A DNA stretch of 64,000 bases. Source: Cocos nucifera (taxonomy: Eukaryota; Streptophyta; Magnoliopsida; Arecales; Arecaceae). Positions 48,983 to 59,099 of this stretch are shown piece by piece. Every line of letters starts with the position of its first letter. The first letter of the stretch is position 1. The notes below the pieces were generated by a model. It ran no database searches and was not told where the DNA came from. It worked only from the letters and a program-made list of their open reading frames with translations. A program made the translations under genes and the position numbers. Location of the stretch: assembly GCA_006176705.1 (NCBI GenBank), contig QRFJ01007046.1:35179-99178 (forward strand), in the 5' to 3' direction.

Positions 48983-51904
48983 TGAAAGAAAATCGAGCAG
49001 GATTTTTAGCAAGTATTTGCAAAATATTTTAAAATTAAAGTAGCAAAAACTAAAATTAATCAAATATTAATCTACTACATCCATTGATCTAATCAATGTA
49101 AACCCTACTCAAGATCTAGACATGCTAATATGTAATTTGAAATTTAAATATGATTGATCAGCAAATCGAATCTGCTGATCGATACGAGTTAAGAACTCGA
49201 TATTTATGCATGGATAGCTGATCTCTATAATCTAAATTTATAGAATAATGCTCTGATGTCAAACCATAGCTGCACACATGTTCGACCTCTATGGTTGGTC
49301 CACACAGAGCTCCTAGTCCTGATCAGCCCTACTGGAGTGCTAGCTCCTCGCCGGGGCTTTCAAGAGCTGATCGTGATCGATCCAATCGATCATCTTTTTT
49401 CTAATCTCTTAGATACTTTAAAAAATAAAAACACATGCTTTGAAGGATGATTAAGGGGTGTTTCAAATTTGGTGGCGATCCGATACTCACAGCACTCAAT
49501 CTCTCCATCCGAACCCAAATTTTTAAGTCTTGGGTTTCACTCGGCCCAAAAATCCTGATGTACTGAAAACCCTCTCACACCTTCTCTATGTGAAGTCTTT
49601 TCATGAAATAAGCTTTTATGGAAAGATGACTTTCAAATCTATAAACCCTATTTAGATTATATCTAAAAATTAAGTGTCCTTAGATACAAAAATCAGAAGA
49701 GAATAGAGGCATGAAAGAAAAATAAAGTGCTATAGGATTCTGCTCACCTTCACTCCAGGATTGTTTTCTCCCAAAACCAATGCCCAATCACTTCAAAATT
49801 TTTACCACAGAAAGGTAACCCCTCAGGCTTCATGCATAAAAATTCTCATAATTTATTGCATGAAAAATAAGTAGAAATTCTATATGGAGTGGATAGGTTA
49901 AGATTGATTGAACTAGTTTCAACCAACTTCTAATATTTGAATTCAAATGAGATCTTATCCTTTTCCAATGCCTATCCCAGAGGATGATGAGAAGAAGGAC
50001 TCTCCTTTTGCTTGCCCTCAATCTGAAATCACCCAAGAAAATGTACGACAAAAGATAGGTAGGCATGGAGAATAGATAAGGAAGAGATTAGGTTTTTCAA
50101 ATTTCAAACCAACCAAGTTAAATTCAAAATTCAACTTAGTTTGAACTGGTCTAACCCTTAGACCAGGTCAAAGGTAGAAGAGAGGAAGGGTGCACATTCA
50201 TTTCTGTATGAGAAATCTCATGCAAAAATCAAAGGAGGGCATGGGTCAAGGTGGAAAAGTCAAATATGGTGGGCGCTAGGGAGAATTTAAATTCAAATCT
50301 CTTTTGACTTGATCCTAATTGGTTTCAACCAAACCAATTAATTTAAACCAATTAGACCAGGTTTAACCCAACCAAATTGACTTAATTCAGACTAATAAAA
50401 TTTTAATCAAATTAGAAATTAATTAGGTCTAGGTCCTGATCAAATCAGGATCAAATCTCCCTTAGCAATTAGGTCATTTCATGACCTGATCATGTCAAAC
50501 CCAATCGAATCAAATTCATTGGACTTGATCAAATCCTCATCGCTCAAAAAAAATTGAGCTAATCAGTAATTGAATTGCTAATTAATCCTCTAAAAATATT
50601 AGAGTCTCAATCGGATGGGTTACCGAACATCAAAGTCCCATCAACATGAAACTTCTAAAGAGTCTCAAATCAGTGGGACTCTTGAACCCAGTATCCCAAA
50701 TGAATCAAACTTGTGATCATAGAGTTCCAAATTAGTAGAACTCTTGATCAAAGAGTCCTAAATGAGTAGGACTCAGAGTTTCAATCCACTAGAACTCTTG
50801 GTCATAGTATCTCAATCCAGTGGGACTCTTGACCACAGAGTCCTAGGTCATCAGGACTCTCGATCAGAGAGTCCCAAACATGAAGGACTCAGAGATCTAG
50901 TTCAGTGGAACTCTTAGTCACAGAGTCCTAGTCTAGTGAGACTCTTGACCATAGAGTCTTAGATCATTGAGACTCAATATCAGCCATCAGATCAGGTAGA
51001 AACTCCTATTGTATGTGATCTCATAGATTCGAATCCTAAGTCGGTAGCATAAAAACTAATTTTTTATACCAATCGATGTGATCATCTAGTAATGGTACCT
51101 GATGTTTGGATAGGTCGAATAATTGCAATGCAACATCAACGAATCTATGGCATATGGTTACCGTATAATTCATCCCCTTGACCTCGATGCTCAAAGAACG
51201 ATCTAGGGTTTACTGTCAATCCTAAAATTCATCCACATTGTATTTCAAAACTCAATGTCCATCACATGGACCACCTCGATCGAAGGTTTGCTAAATTAAA
51301 ATATAGTGATGCACTTGCTCCAACACTTGGAGGGGTTAATTCCATCTTGACTCACACATCGATAAGCCAAGTACTTGACTGCACCTAGTAGCCTTCCATC
51401 ACTAAATTAGAAATTCAGGTAGTCTGGTACCTAAGTGCAGTGAGTTGCTTGCAGGTCACCATGATGATCTCAGGTCTAAGGGATACTTATATCCATATCC
51501 TTCGTGAGCAACTCTTGACAGTAGAGAGCTTCGCAGTTGGATCACATTTAGTGAAATGTACCCCTATACTTCATCTGCATGCCATAAGAGTATCTCCATA
51601 CTTTTTGGTTAAGAGGATAACTAACATTTATGGCACACAATGACCTACACTCGATACGTTGTCATCCTAGATAACAACGAATCATTTGATCGTGAACACA
51701 TTTTGAGGACTAAATAATAAATCTTTCTTCATCGAGTCTAAATAGTCCTAAGGACTTCATCACATAAGAGTTCATTACAGAAAGATGCACAAAGTGATGA
51801 AAAGACTAAAATAATAATTTTATTTATTAATAATTTAAGTATAATTATATTTAGCTCAACCATCTACAACCTAGATGATTGGCTTTAGAATATAATTTTC
51901 AACA
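48983..51904 (-). repeat. 5' LTR of the minus-strand copia element
   Basis: In minus orientation it starts tgttgaaaattat (51904) and ends tttctttca (48983). It contains the gagtccca repeat block (50615-50975). ORFs at 49256, 49830 and 51440 lie in the LTR and are not genes. Confidence 0.9.
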
Positions 51905-53392
51905 CATTTCACTATGAAATCTATCAGTATTTGAGCTTTGATTGATGGCCGAGATTAAAAGTTGATGTCAAATTCTATAAGTTTAATTACCCATTTTGCG
52001 ATTCTTTTAGAGGTATCTGTTCGATGAAGAACTATCTTGATTGATTGATCAGTGAGAAGAGTTATGGTGTACCTCTGAAAATAAGGTCGGAGTCTCCGGA
52101 CTACAATCAGTAGGGCATAAGTTAGTTTTTCTAACTTAGTGTACCTGATCTCGGCATCCCTCAAGACTTGACATATGTAGTAGATCGACCGCTACACTTT
52201 TGCCTCTTCCTTAACTAGGACTGCTGCAAGGGTCACTGGGGAGACCTCCAGATACAAAAACAATCCTTCTCTAAGTTTGGGCTTAGCCAATAGGGGAGAT
52301 GAGCTGAGGTAGCTCTTGAGTTCTTCAAATATTTATTGGCATTTAGTATCTTAGCAAAAGTTCTTTGGCTATTTGAGAACTCGAAAGAAAGGTATGCATC
52401 GCCCGACCGACCTTGAGACAAAATGGTTCAAGGCTACCATCTTTTCCATTAGGCGTTGAATTTTTTTTATTGATTTTAGGATAGTCATATCTTGAATGGC
52501 CTAAATCTTCTCCGGATTTGCTTCAATCTCGTGCCTCGACACCATGAATCTCAAAAAATTTTTTGAAGTAACAGCAAAGGCGCACTTGGTCGGGTTCAAC
52601 TTCATTTTATATCTTCGAAGGGCACTGAAGGTCTCCTCAAGGTTGGCTATGTGATTTATTGAAGCTCAGCTCTTGACAAGCATATCATCTACATATACCT
52701 CCATGTTGTGATTGATCTACTCCTTGAAGATCTTATTGACCAAGCGCTGGTATGTTGCTCCTACATTTTTTAGCCCAAAAGGCATAACTCTGTAATAATA
52801 AAGACCACGGTCAGTAATAAAAGTAGTTTTCTCCTCATCCTCTAATGCCATTCAGATCTAATTGTAGTCAGAGAAGGCATCCATGAAAGTGAGGAGCGCA
52901 TGGTCCAAGGTCGCATCCATTAGTTGATCAATTTTGGGAAGGAGATAACTATCTTTTGGATAAGCCTTATTCAACTTCTTGAAGTCTACGCACATCCTCC
53001 ACTTGCCATTCGCCTTCTTGACAAGGGCCATATTGAAAACCCAGTTTGGATAGGAGACTTCTCTGATAAATCCGGCCTTGAGGAGCTTGTCTATTTCTTC
53101 TACAATTGCCTTCTATCTCTCTGGGGCATAGCTACGCATCTTTTCTTTTACTGGTCGATGTTTAGGATCAACAGCCAGATGATGTTCCATAACTTCAACA
53201 TCAATTCTTGGCATGTCAGCAGGGATCTAAGCAAAAAACATTTGCATTTCTCCGTAAGAATTTGATGAGTTGCTCTCGCACCTCTTCTCTTAAATTGGAA
53301 TCGATCTGCACTATGTGATCCTTATTTCTATCATTCAATGGGATGGAGACAAGATCTTCCATGGGTTCTCCTCATTCTTCTATAAGATCGTC
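51905..53392 (-). pseudogene. Gypsy pol, middle part: reverse transcriptase and first RNase H
   Basis: Minus strand. RT starts with MCVDFKKLNKAYPKDSYLLP (about 52940-53000) and has LLTFMDAFSDYNQI, TFITDRGLYYYRVMPFGLKN, and VYVDDMLVKS with YVDD at 52684-52695. The thumb and connection region leads to RNase H: VLRDAEIRYTKLEKLTYALL, RLRPYFQRYTITLLTDQSI and RIAKWVIKLIEFDI, ending IKAQILIDFIVK at the copia insertion. On the other side of the insert the frame resumes as CTISDEA, so DFIVK-CTISDEA spans the junction. Stops occur, for example after DFDINF at 51952. It would copy the element RNA into DNA. Confidence 0.88.
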
Positions 53393-54103
53393 CTAGATGT
53401 CCAACCCATCAACTAGGTAAGGGTCAGACTGCTCACCCTTTTGCAGAGCAATTGAATAGCAATGTCTTACCAAAACTTGGTCTCCTCTGACCTCTCCAAT
53501 CCCGCAGCTTATTGGAAACTTTATTTTTAGATAGTAGGTCAACACTATTATCTGAAGCGTATTTAGACCGGATCGGCCAAGAATTGCATTATAAGTAGAT
53601 GGAGCTTTTACCATCAGAAAATCCACTTGCACCCTGGATTACTTCGGATATCGCCCTGCAGCCATAGTTAAAGTTATCACACCTTCGACTAGCACTGCAT
53701 CACCAATAAAGCCAATCAATAGAGAGATCATTGGTTTGAGTCGGTTATTAGGTATGGATATTTTGGAGAAAACATCATAAAATAAGACATCGGTTGAACT
53801 TTCATTATCCACAAGAATGTGGCATACATCATAGTTTATAATATTTAAAGTTATTACAACTGCATCGCTATGCAGGAACTGAACTTGTTGCTCATCTTCT
53901 TCGGTGAAGGCAATGGGTTCCTCAATTCTTCGCCTTTTGGTCGACCCTTCAGATCCGCCATCCTCCTCTCGCCAAAGTCCCTCAAAGATGATATTGATGA
54001 TACCAAGAGGTGATCGATCTTTTTGCTGCTTCTTCCTCCTCGGTGGTTCTGGCTGTGGCAGCACCCTCAGCCAATCTTCTCTTATCTCAGACCAACGTCG
54101 CAA
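53393..54103 (-). pseudogene. Gypsy gag C-terminus and protease
   Basis: Minus strand, two adjoining frames (54103-53639 and 53632-53393). The first has IAFTEEDEQQVQFLHSDAVV, the ILVDNESSTDVLFYDVF protease motif (Asp present, the usual G-S-S reads E-S-S) and VEGVITLTMAAG; the second completes it with FLMVKAPSTYNAILGRSGLN and the FPISCGIGEVRGDQ block, hallmarks of Tat/gypsy protease and the start of pol. A single stop/frame change near 53637 separates them. The protease would cut the Gag-Pol precursor. Confidence 0.85.
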
Positions 54104-55533
54104 AAATCGGCCAACCCGATCTCGCCTGATGAGCTCCTCGATCTCATCTTGGAGCTGGATACACTCTTCAGTATCATGATCATGGTCACGATGGTATAGA
54201 TAGTATTATTAGGATTGCGCTTGTCAGGATGAGTACGCATCCTTTTCGATCTCGATAGTTGCTCCTTGATCTCTATCAGTACTTGAGTCTTCGGAGCATT
54301 GAAGGGGATGTAGTTATGGAACCTTCTGGAGGGAGAGCTCCTTCGTGCCTTTCTATCAAGGCTTCTTTGACGGTGAGCTCAGGAAGAAGTTTGGGCTCAC
54401 TTGTGCTCAGAGAGAGTCTGAGAGCAGGCCGAACTTCATTCGGCCTCTCTTCAACTACGGGCTTGCTAGACTCGCCTGCCTGTCACTCTCTTGCGGCTTC
54501 CTCGTCCTTCAGTTTGAAGACTTCTTCAGCTCAGGCATAGCCTTCAGCCTAAGCTAGTAGGTCAGCAAAGTTTCTGAGGTATTTCTTCTTCAGGAAGAAT
54601 AGTAGGTCATTCTTCTGAAGATCATCCTTCAGTGCAGCCATGGTGATAGATTGGTCCAAGTTTCGGACCTCCAGTGCAACGGTGTTGAAGCAGTTGACAT
54701 AGGCTTGGATGGACTCCCCTTTCTGCTACTTAATGTTGATGAGGGAGTCCGAGCCTCGCTTGGGACGTTGGCTACTGATGAAATGAGCCACAAACTAATA
54801 GCTTATTTGATTAAAAGAGAAGATTGTACCCAACTTCAGCATCGAATACTAGTTTCTCGCTGCTCCCTTTAGAGTAGATGAAAAAGCTTGACACAAGATG
54901 GCATCTGGTGCACCATAGAGCAACATCAAAGTCCAGAAGACTTTTAGATGGTCAATCGGATCAGTGATTCTATTGTAGCTTTCAAATTAGAGGAGCTTGA
55001 AGTTCGGCGGGATTGACTCTTGCATGATTTTCTAGGAGAAAGGAGGGTCAGTGCAGATGTTATCGTGGTTAGCTGGGGCAGCATGGTGGAGCTCCTCAAA
55101 TCCGTCGATTCATTTTCTAGAGTTTTTGATCGAGGGCTTCATCTTGATCGTGGATCTCAAAGGATTTTCGGCTGTAGATAAGGAAGATTTTCTCCAAAGA
55201 AGAATCATGGTCTGAGCAAAGGTCCTCTACTTTCTATTTCCCCTTTCCAGGAGTATTGGGTCTATTGACCTAAGTGTGCTTCCTTAGGACTGGTTTTTGA
55301 CATCCCGATGGGGGGTTTTTCAGTTGGACTACCGTTGGAGGTTGCTGCATGGCCTACACCATTTCAGTGAGACCCTGAACCTACTATACCAGTAGGTTAA
55401 ACTACTCTGAATCCACCATAGCCACCGGTGGAGGGGGTTGTGGTGCCAGTGATGGTGTTGAGGTAGGCAGATTTGGCTCAGATTTGATGGTAAAGGTGGT
55501 GGATCTTCGACTGATTGTCTTTTTTGTAGGCAT
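54104..55533 (-). pseudogene. Gypsy gag, broken
   Basis: Minus strand, with the start probably ATG at 55533 (MPTKKTISRRSTTF), about 115 bases inside the LTR. A variable N-terminal half is followed by the retrotransposon gag core (about 54640-55040): ITDPIDHLKVFWTLMLLYGA, LKGAARNWYSMLKLGTI, FVAHFISS, INIK then stop, QKGESIQAYVNCFNTVAL and DLLFFLKKKYLRNFADLLA. A basic/Glu-rich region leads towards protease. Several stops and frame changes are present. Plus-strand ORFs at 54259-54872 are shadows. Confidence 0.8.
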
Positions 55534-55627
55534 TTTGAAGACTAAGAAGGATTAGGCGAAGATGGATCTTGAAGAAGAGAACAATCAGAATTGACTAAGC
55601 ACTCCTTTTAGAATAAAGGCTCAACAA

Positions 55628-55649
55628 ATCCTTCCTCTAGCATCAATTC
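55628..55649 (-). other. Probable primer-binding region of the gypsy element
   Basis: On the minus strand the LTR end at 55650 is followed by gaattgatgctagaggaagg, which resembles a tgg-starting primer site (tggtgctagaggaagg) with one change. I cannot name the tRNA. Confidence 0.4.
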
Positions 55650-56892
55650 TATTGGTGCAGAATCTGATTAACGTCGGATTGAGCTGGAGTTAAGGGAGAA
55701 GAGACCGCCACTGATGACCTACAAAATAAAGTTCCATCCAAAGTCAGGGATGGTGGCTCCGACAGGATCCTCTGATGATCAAGTCAGCTCTTCTGACCAA
55801 CAGAAATGGAGTGCTCAAAGTAACGCAAAAGAGAGTGAGAGCTTAGAGAAAACATATCTAGAGGATTTCTTTTATAGATAGAGCCCATAACAAACTGATG
55901 GTGACAACCATAACTATCTGGTAGTGGGCCGTTTAAGATTCCATGAAGTTTGTTATGGAAGATGAGTGGTCGTTTGTCGTGGCATGCCAATTTGATAGGA
56001 TTTAATAATTGAAGCCTAGATGAACCATGCCTTAGTAAATCAAGGAAGATTTGGGATGTCCTCAAGATCAACTATGCGTTGTCTGATATTTGTTTTATCT
56101 AGGATGGATGACGAGGTCCTTCTAGTGATAGGAAGAAGTTCTTTCAGAATGAGTCCTTTTGGGCAGCTGGAAGGAGTTCGGAAGGAATCCCGCTGAAGGA
56201 GTCCAGGATGAGTTCGACTTGGAAGGGAAGCCTATCTGAGGGAGAGGTCTGAAAGAAGCTCGACTGAGGGAGAAGTTCGAAAGAAGCTCGACCAAAGGAG
56301 AAGCCCAATGGAAATCCGATTGATGGAGAAGCCCAAAAGGAGTCTGACTGACTGAAAAGCTCAGAAGAAGTTCGACTGATGGAGAAGCCTAGAAAGAGTT
56401 CTGCTGAAGAAAAGGTCCGATGGGAGTCCAACTGAAGGAGAAGCCCAGAAGGAGTCTGACTAATGAAGAAGCCCGAAAGGAGTTCGACTAACAGAGAAGT
56501 CCGATGGGAGTCCGACTAATAGAGAAGCTTGGAAGGAGTTCGATTGACAGAGAAGCCCAGAAGGGGTCCTGCTGAAGGAGAAGCCCGGTAGGAGTCCAAC
56601 TGATGAAGAAGTCTGACCAATGAAGAAGCCTAGAAGAAGTTTGACCGATGGAGAAGCCCGGAAGGAGTTTGACTAAAGAAAAAGTATGAAAGAAGTTCGA
56701 TTGATGGAGAAGCCCGAATAGAGTCCTGCTGAAGGAGAAGCCTGGTGGGAGTCCGACTGACAGAAAAGTTCGGAAGGAGTCCAACCATTTTAGGGATCGT
56801 TGAAGCCATGGTTGGAGCTCTTCTGCAATTATAGATACCTTTCTGCCGATCATCAAATTGAGCTTCAGCAGGAGCGGGGTTTATCCCCAACA
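55650..56892 (-). repeat. 5' LTR of the gypsy element
   Basis: On the minus strand it begins tgttggggataaacc (56892) and ends accaata (55650). It is homologous to 18819-20156, with a shorter 30-bp repeat block (56150-56790). ORFs at 55784-56896 (minus) come from the repeats. Confidence 0.88.
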
Positions 56893-56897
56893 ACAAC
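56893..56897. repeat. Target site duplication of the gypsy element, right copy (acaac)
   Basis: Identical to 18814-18818. Confidence 0.85.
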
Positions 56898-57612
56898 TAT
56901 TAAGATACTCGATGCTCTGCTTCGCACCTCTCTCCCTTCTTTTTATCTTTTCTGTAGCCATCAGAATCAAATACATTAAGTGCTCGTGGAATGCTCTAGC
57001 CCATACAAAGCGGCCAATCTCCTCTAAGGGATCGATAGTAGAGAAGATCCACGATGCAATGCTGAGATTCGATAAAGAAAACAAAAATATACCTAGAAGA
57101 TATGCAATAAGCAACTGCACCGTAGATCGTATAGCACTGAAAGATGAATCAGATAATAATATCTTAATTCTATCTTTCAATGCATCCCTCCAAACCATCC
57201 TTTCTACAAAATCTATGGCCCTAACCATACTTTGTGGAGCCTTCTTCATATCAATGGCTATCCCATTCAAAGGTAGCCCCAAAATAAGGGCGACATCCTC
57301 AGTATGAAAGATTAATGTCTACCCTCCCAAATAAAATCCTCTACTATCCCAGCAATAAAGGAGTTGATCTACAATCGCCCGCTCCTATGTAATAACTAGG
57401 ATATCCAGAATATAATTGAAAGGCATCCACTATATTAATATAATATGGGCATCTGTCAACCGATCCCGAATACCCCTGATTAAGTACACATATCTTCTAA
57501 GATAGCATCTACAATTGATTAATCGAGGAAGAGCTCTTTTTTGCTTCCTCGAAACTCTAGAGCTCTCCTGGCTCTTAGAAGATTTTGGAGATTTTAGAGG
57601 AGCCATCTGCAA
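56893..57612 (-). pseudogene. PMD/ULP1 gene, 5' part: plant-mobile-domain-like N-terminus
   Basis: Minus strand, ATG at 57612 (MAPLKSPKSSKSQESSR), a basic Ser-rich start, then helices and the segment HTEDVALILGLPLNGIAID (57215-57310), the 'T-x-E-D-V-x-x-L-L-G-L-P-x-x-G' block of plant mobile domain/DUF1985-type regions. The frame then stays open for over 130 residues to IEYLNSC at the insertion, and continues as VTILM plus a GTAAG donor at 18818-18798. Stops at 57430 and two further upstream points need C-to-T reversal to read through. In plant MULEs such domains precede an Ulp1 protease domain, which is exactly what lies at 16604-18818. Confidence 0.7.
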
Positions 57613-58997
57613 GAGATAAATTATAAATTATTTACATCTTAATAAAAAATAAAATATAAATAATATATTAATAAATTAATCTATTATTAACATGCACACT
57701 TACTAAATCAAGCTTTAACTCTATTAAGGAAGATATTTAGACTAGCATGAGTAAAAAAAATCTATTTTTAAAGCCTTTGCTATCATGCAAAACAATCCAT
57801 GAGTTGCTTTATTAAATCATTCTACTACTGCTACCAAAATTAATATATTAGGCAGTGGAAACAAAGAAAAAAATAAATAATTTTAATAAAAACAAGGTGC
57901 AAACACATGTATAAGGAAGAAAGAAACTTTGTATGAAAAATAACGCTCACATTTATTGTATAAATATATAGATATATATTATATTGTATTATTTCTAGCT
58001 GAACAATAACAATAACCATAGTCTTAAAGTTTTTTTGAGATTATATCAAGACTCATTTTTATTTTCTTATAGGATTTTTGTCTGATGAAAGTGCAGGAAT
58101 AATATATGATAGCAAGATAGGAGAAAAAAAGCCTGAACATATATGAATACACATCAAAGGATGAACTTAAGTTCTGCCTTCCATTAAAAAATATTTGATA
58201 TGAAGCCCAGGATCTCAGTTTGTAGGTTGTAGGTTCTAGGCGTATTCCAAGATACCTTCAGGATAAGATAGAAAAGGTTTATTATAGGCATCTTCCAGGG
58301 TTAAAGGCACCTTCATGCCTTCATTCATGATCTTATTCATAATCTTTATGGACGCGCCTTCATAAGGGTTAAAGACGTCTTCATAGAAGAGGGTAGAGGG
58401 TAACCAAGTATTTCAAAATCCTAGACCAAGCATTCAAAATAGCAACATTCAAAATAGCAAAGTCTTTTTTCCTATCTAAAGCAACATTCATATACAAAAA
58501 TAAAAAAAAATAAAAAAAAAAAATAAATATGAAAAAGATGAACCTCTGGCTGTACGTGGGTAGCGGCGGCATCGATCGGATACGGCAGCAAGTTGGCGAT
58601 GCCGATTAGTAGCGATGGTGGTGGCGGCGACGATTGACAGTACGGCCTGCGTGGTAGGGGCAGCCTGGTGTCAAGTGGAAACGGAATGTGGGAGTTGGGG
58701 TTTGGTGGAACAGCTGGCCGTGGATGAAATTTCGGTTAATAAGAATTGGGAGAGAGGAGAAAGGGAGAGAGAAGAAGAAATTTTTTTGTTAGAATTTTGA
58801 ACAAAGAAAGGAGAAGAGGGTTTGGAGAGAGAGATGGGAGCAGAAGGGGGGAGAGAAGAAGGTTTGGGATGGGGGAGAGAGAGAGAGATTTGAAGAGATG
58901 GGACGTGCGTGAGTGGGATCGTATCATAATAAATGCTTTCATTTATCATATATCTATTTTTTTTTAATACGCCAGCTCAGCTAATGGATGAAAAATG
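57613..58997 (-). promoter_or_regulatory. Upstream and subterminal region of the protease gene
   Basis: AT-rich from 57613 to 58200, with a gcaccttcatgccttcatt stretch (58240-58390) built from the same words as the hairpins at 9301-9575. A GC-richer part (58550-58760) and a purine-rich part (58740-58890; CT-rich on the gene's strand) follow. The latter looks like a plant 5' leader and mirrors the CT-rich stretch at the left end. Overlapping ORFs on both strands (58381-58967) are low-complexity and not called. Confidence 0.4.
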
Positions 58998-59099
58998 CTC
59001 CATTTGCTATTAAGAGTTTTTGAAGATACGTACGACGATCCAATGATGGAGTATTCGACCGAATATTGATTGGGCTCTGCTCGAGCGGAGCTCAGTCTA
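58998..59099 (-). repeat. Right terminal inverted repeat of the MULE
   Basis: Its reverse complement aligns with 4763-4863. It is followed by a (TA)n tract at 59099-59116 that hides any target duplication. Confidence 0.8.

Larger units (their letters stand above)
41025..51904 (-). mobile_element. Ty1/copia retrotransposon, minus strand, gag mostly deleted
   Basis: LTRs of about 2.9 kb at 41025-43927 and 48983-51904, an initiator-Met primer-binding site at 48970-48981, pol in copia order on the minus strand, and near-matching 5-bp flanks. It lies inside gypsy pol between the two RNase H domains. Its LTR is related to, but longer than and distinct from, that of the plus-strand element. Gag is reduced to about 50 codons. 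Confidence 0.9.
18819..56892 (-). mobile_element. Ty3/gypsy element, Tat/Retand-type, complete outline, with three nested insertions
   Basis: Two related LTRs (18819-20156 and 55650-56892) lie in the same orientation and are flanked by an exact 5-bp duplication. The minus strand gives gag, PR, RT, RNase H, a second RNase H and integrase in the Ty3/gypsy order; the extra RNase H before the integrase is typical of the Tat clade. Between pol and the 3' LTR it carries plus-strand antisense ORFs, as Grande and RIRE2-type Tat elements do. Removing nested inserts leaves about 12.8 kb. All coding parts contain stops, so it is inactive. It inserted in an exon of the MULE protease gene. Confidence 0.9.
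4763..59099. mobile_element. Mutator-like element (MULE) with transposase and PMD-ULP1 protease gene, enlarged by nested retrotransposons
   Basis: The two ends are inverted copies of each other: 4763-4863 pairs with 58998-59099 over about 100 bp at roughly 80% identity by eye. The shared blocks include gactg.gctccg, agcccaatc, ctccatc.ttggatcg and aatagcaaatggag. Long inverted ends plus a FAR1/mudrA-type transposase just inside the left end are what define MULEs. A protease gene reads inward from the right end, so the two genes converge. The span is 54.3 kb, of which 38.1 kb is a gypsy insertion, leaving about 16.3 kb of MULE. The expected 9-11-bp target duplication is not visible, because both ends are flanked by simple repeats ((GA)n on the left, (TA)n on the right). 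A shorter element starting at the inverted-end-like piece at 9076 is an alternative. Confidence 0.75.

Noticed and set aside
54259..54872. Plus-strand ORFs opposite gypsy gag
   Set aside because: The minus strand carries clear gag motifs; these are shadows.
55784..56896. Minus-strand ORFs with repeated F/L/S-rich peptides
   Set aside because: They come from the 30-bp repeats inside the gypsy LTR.
58671..58967. ORFs on both strands near the right MULE end
   Set aside because: Low-complexity purine/pyrimidine translation, no domain and no agreement on a frame.
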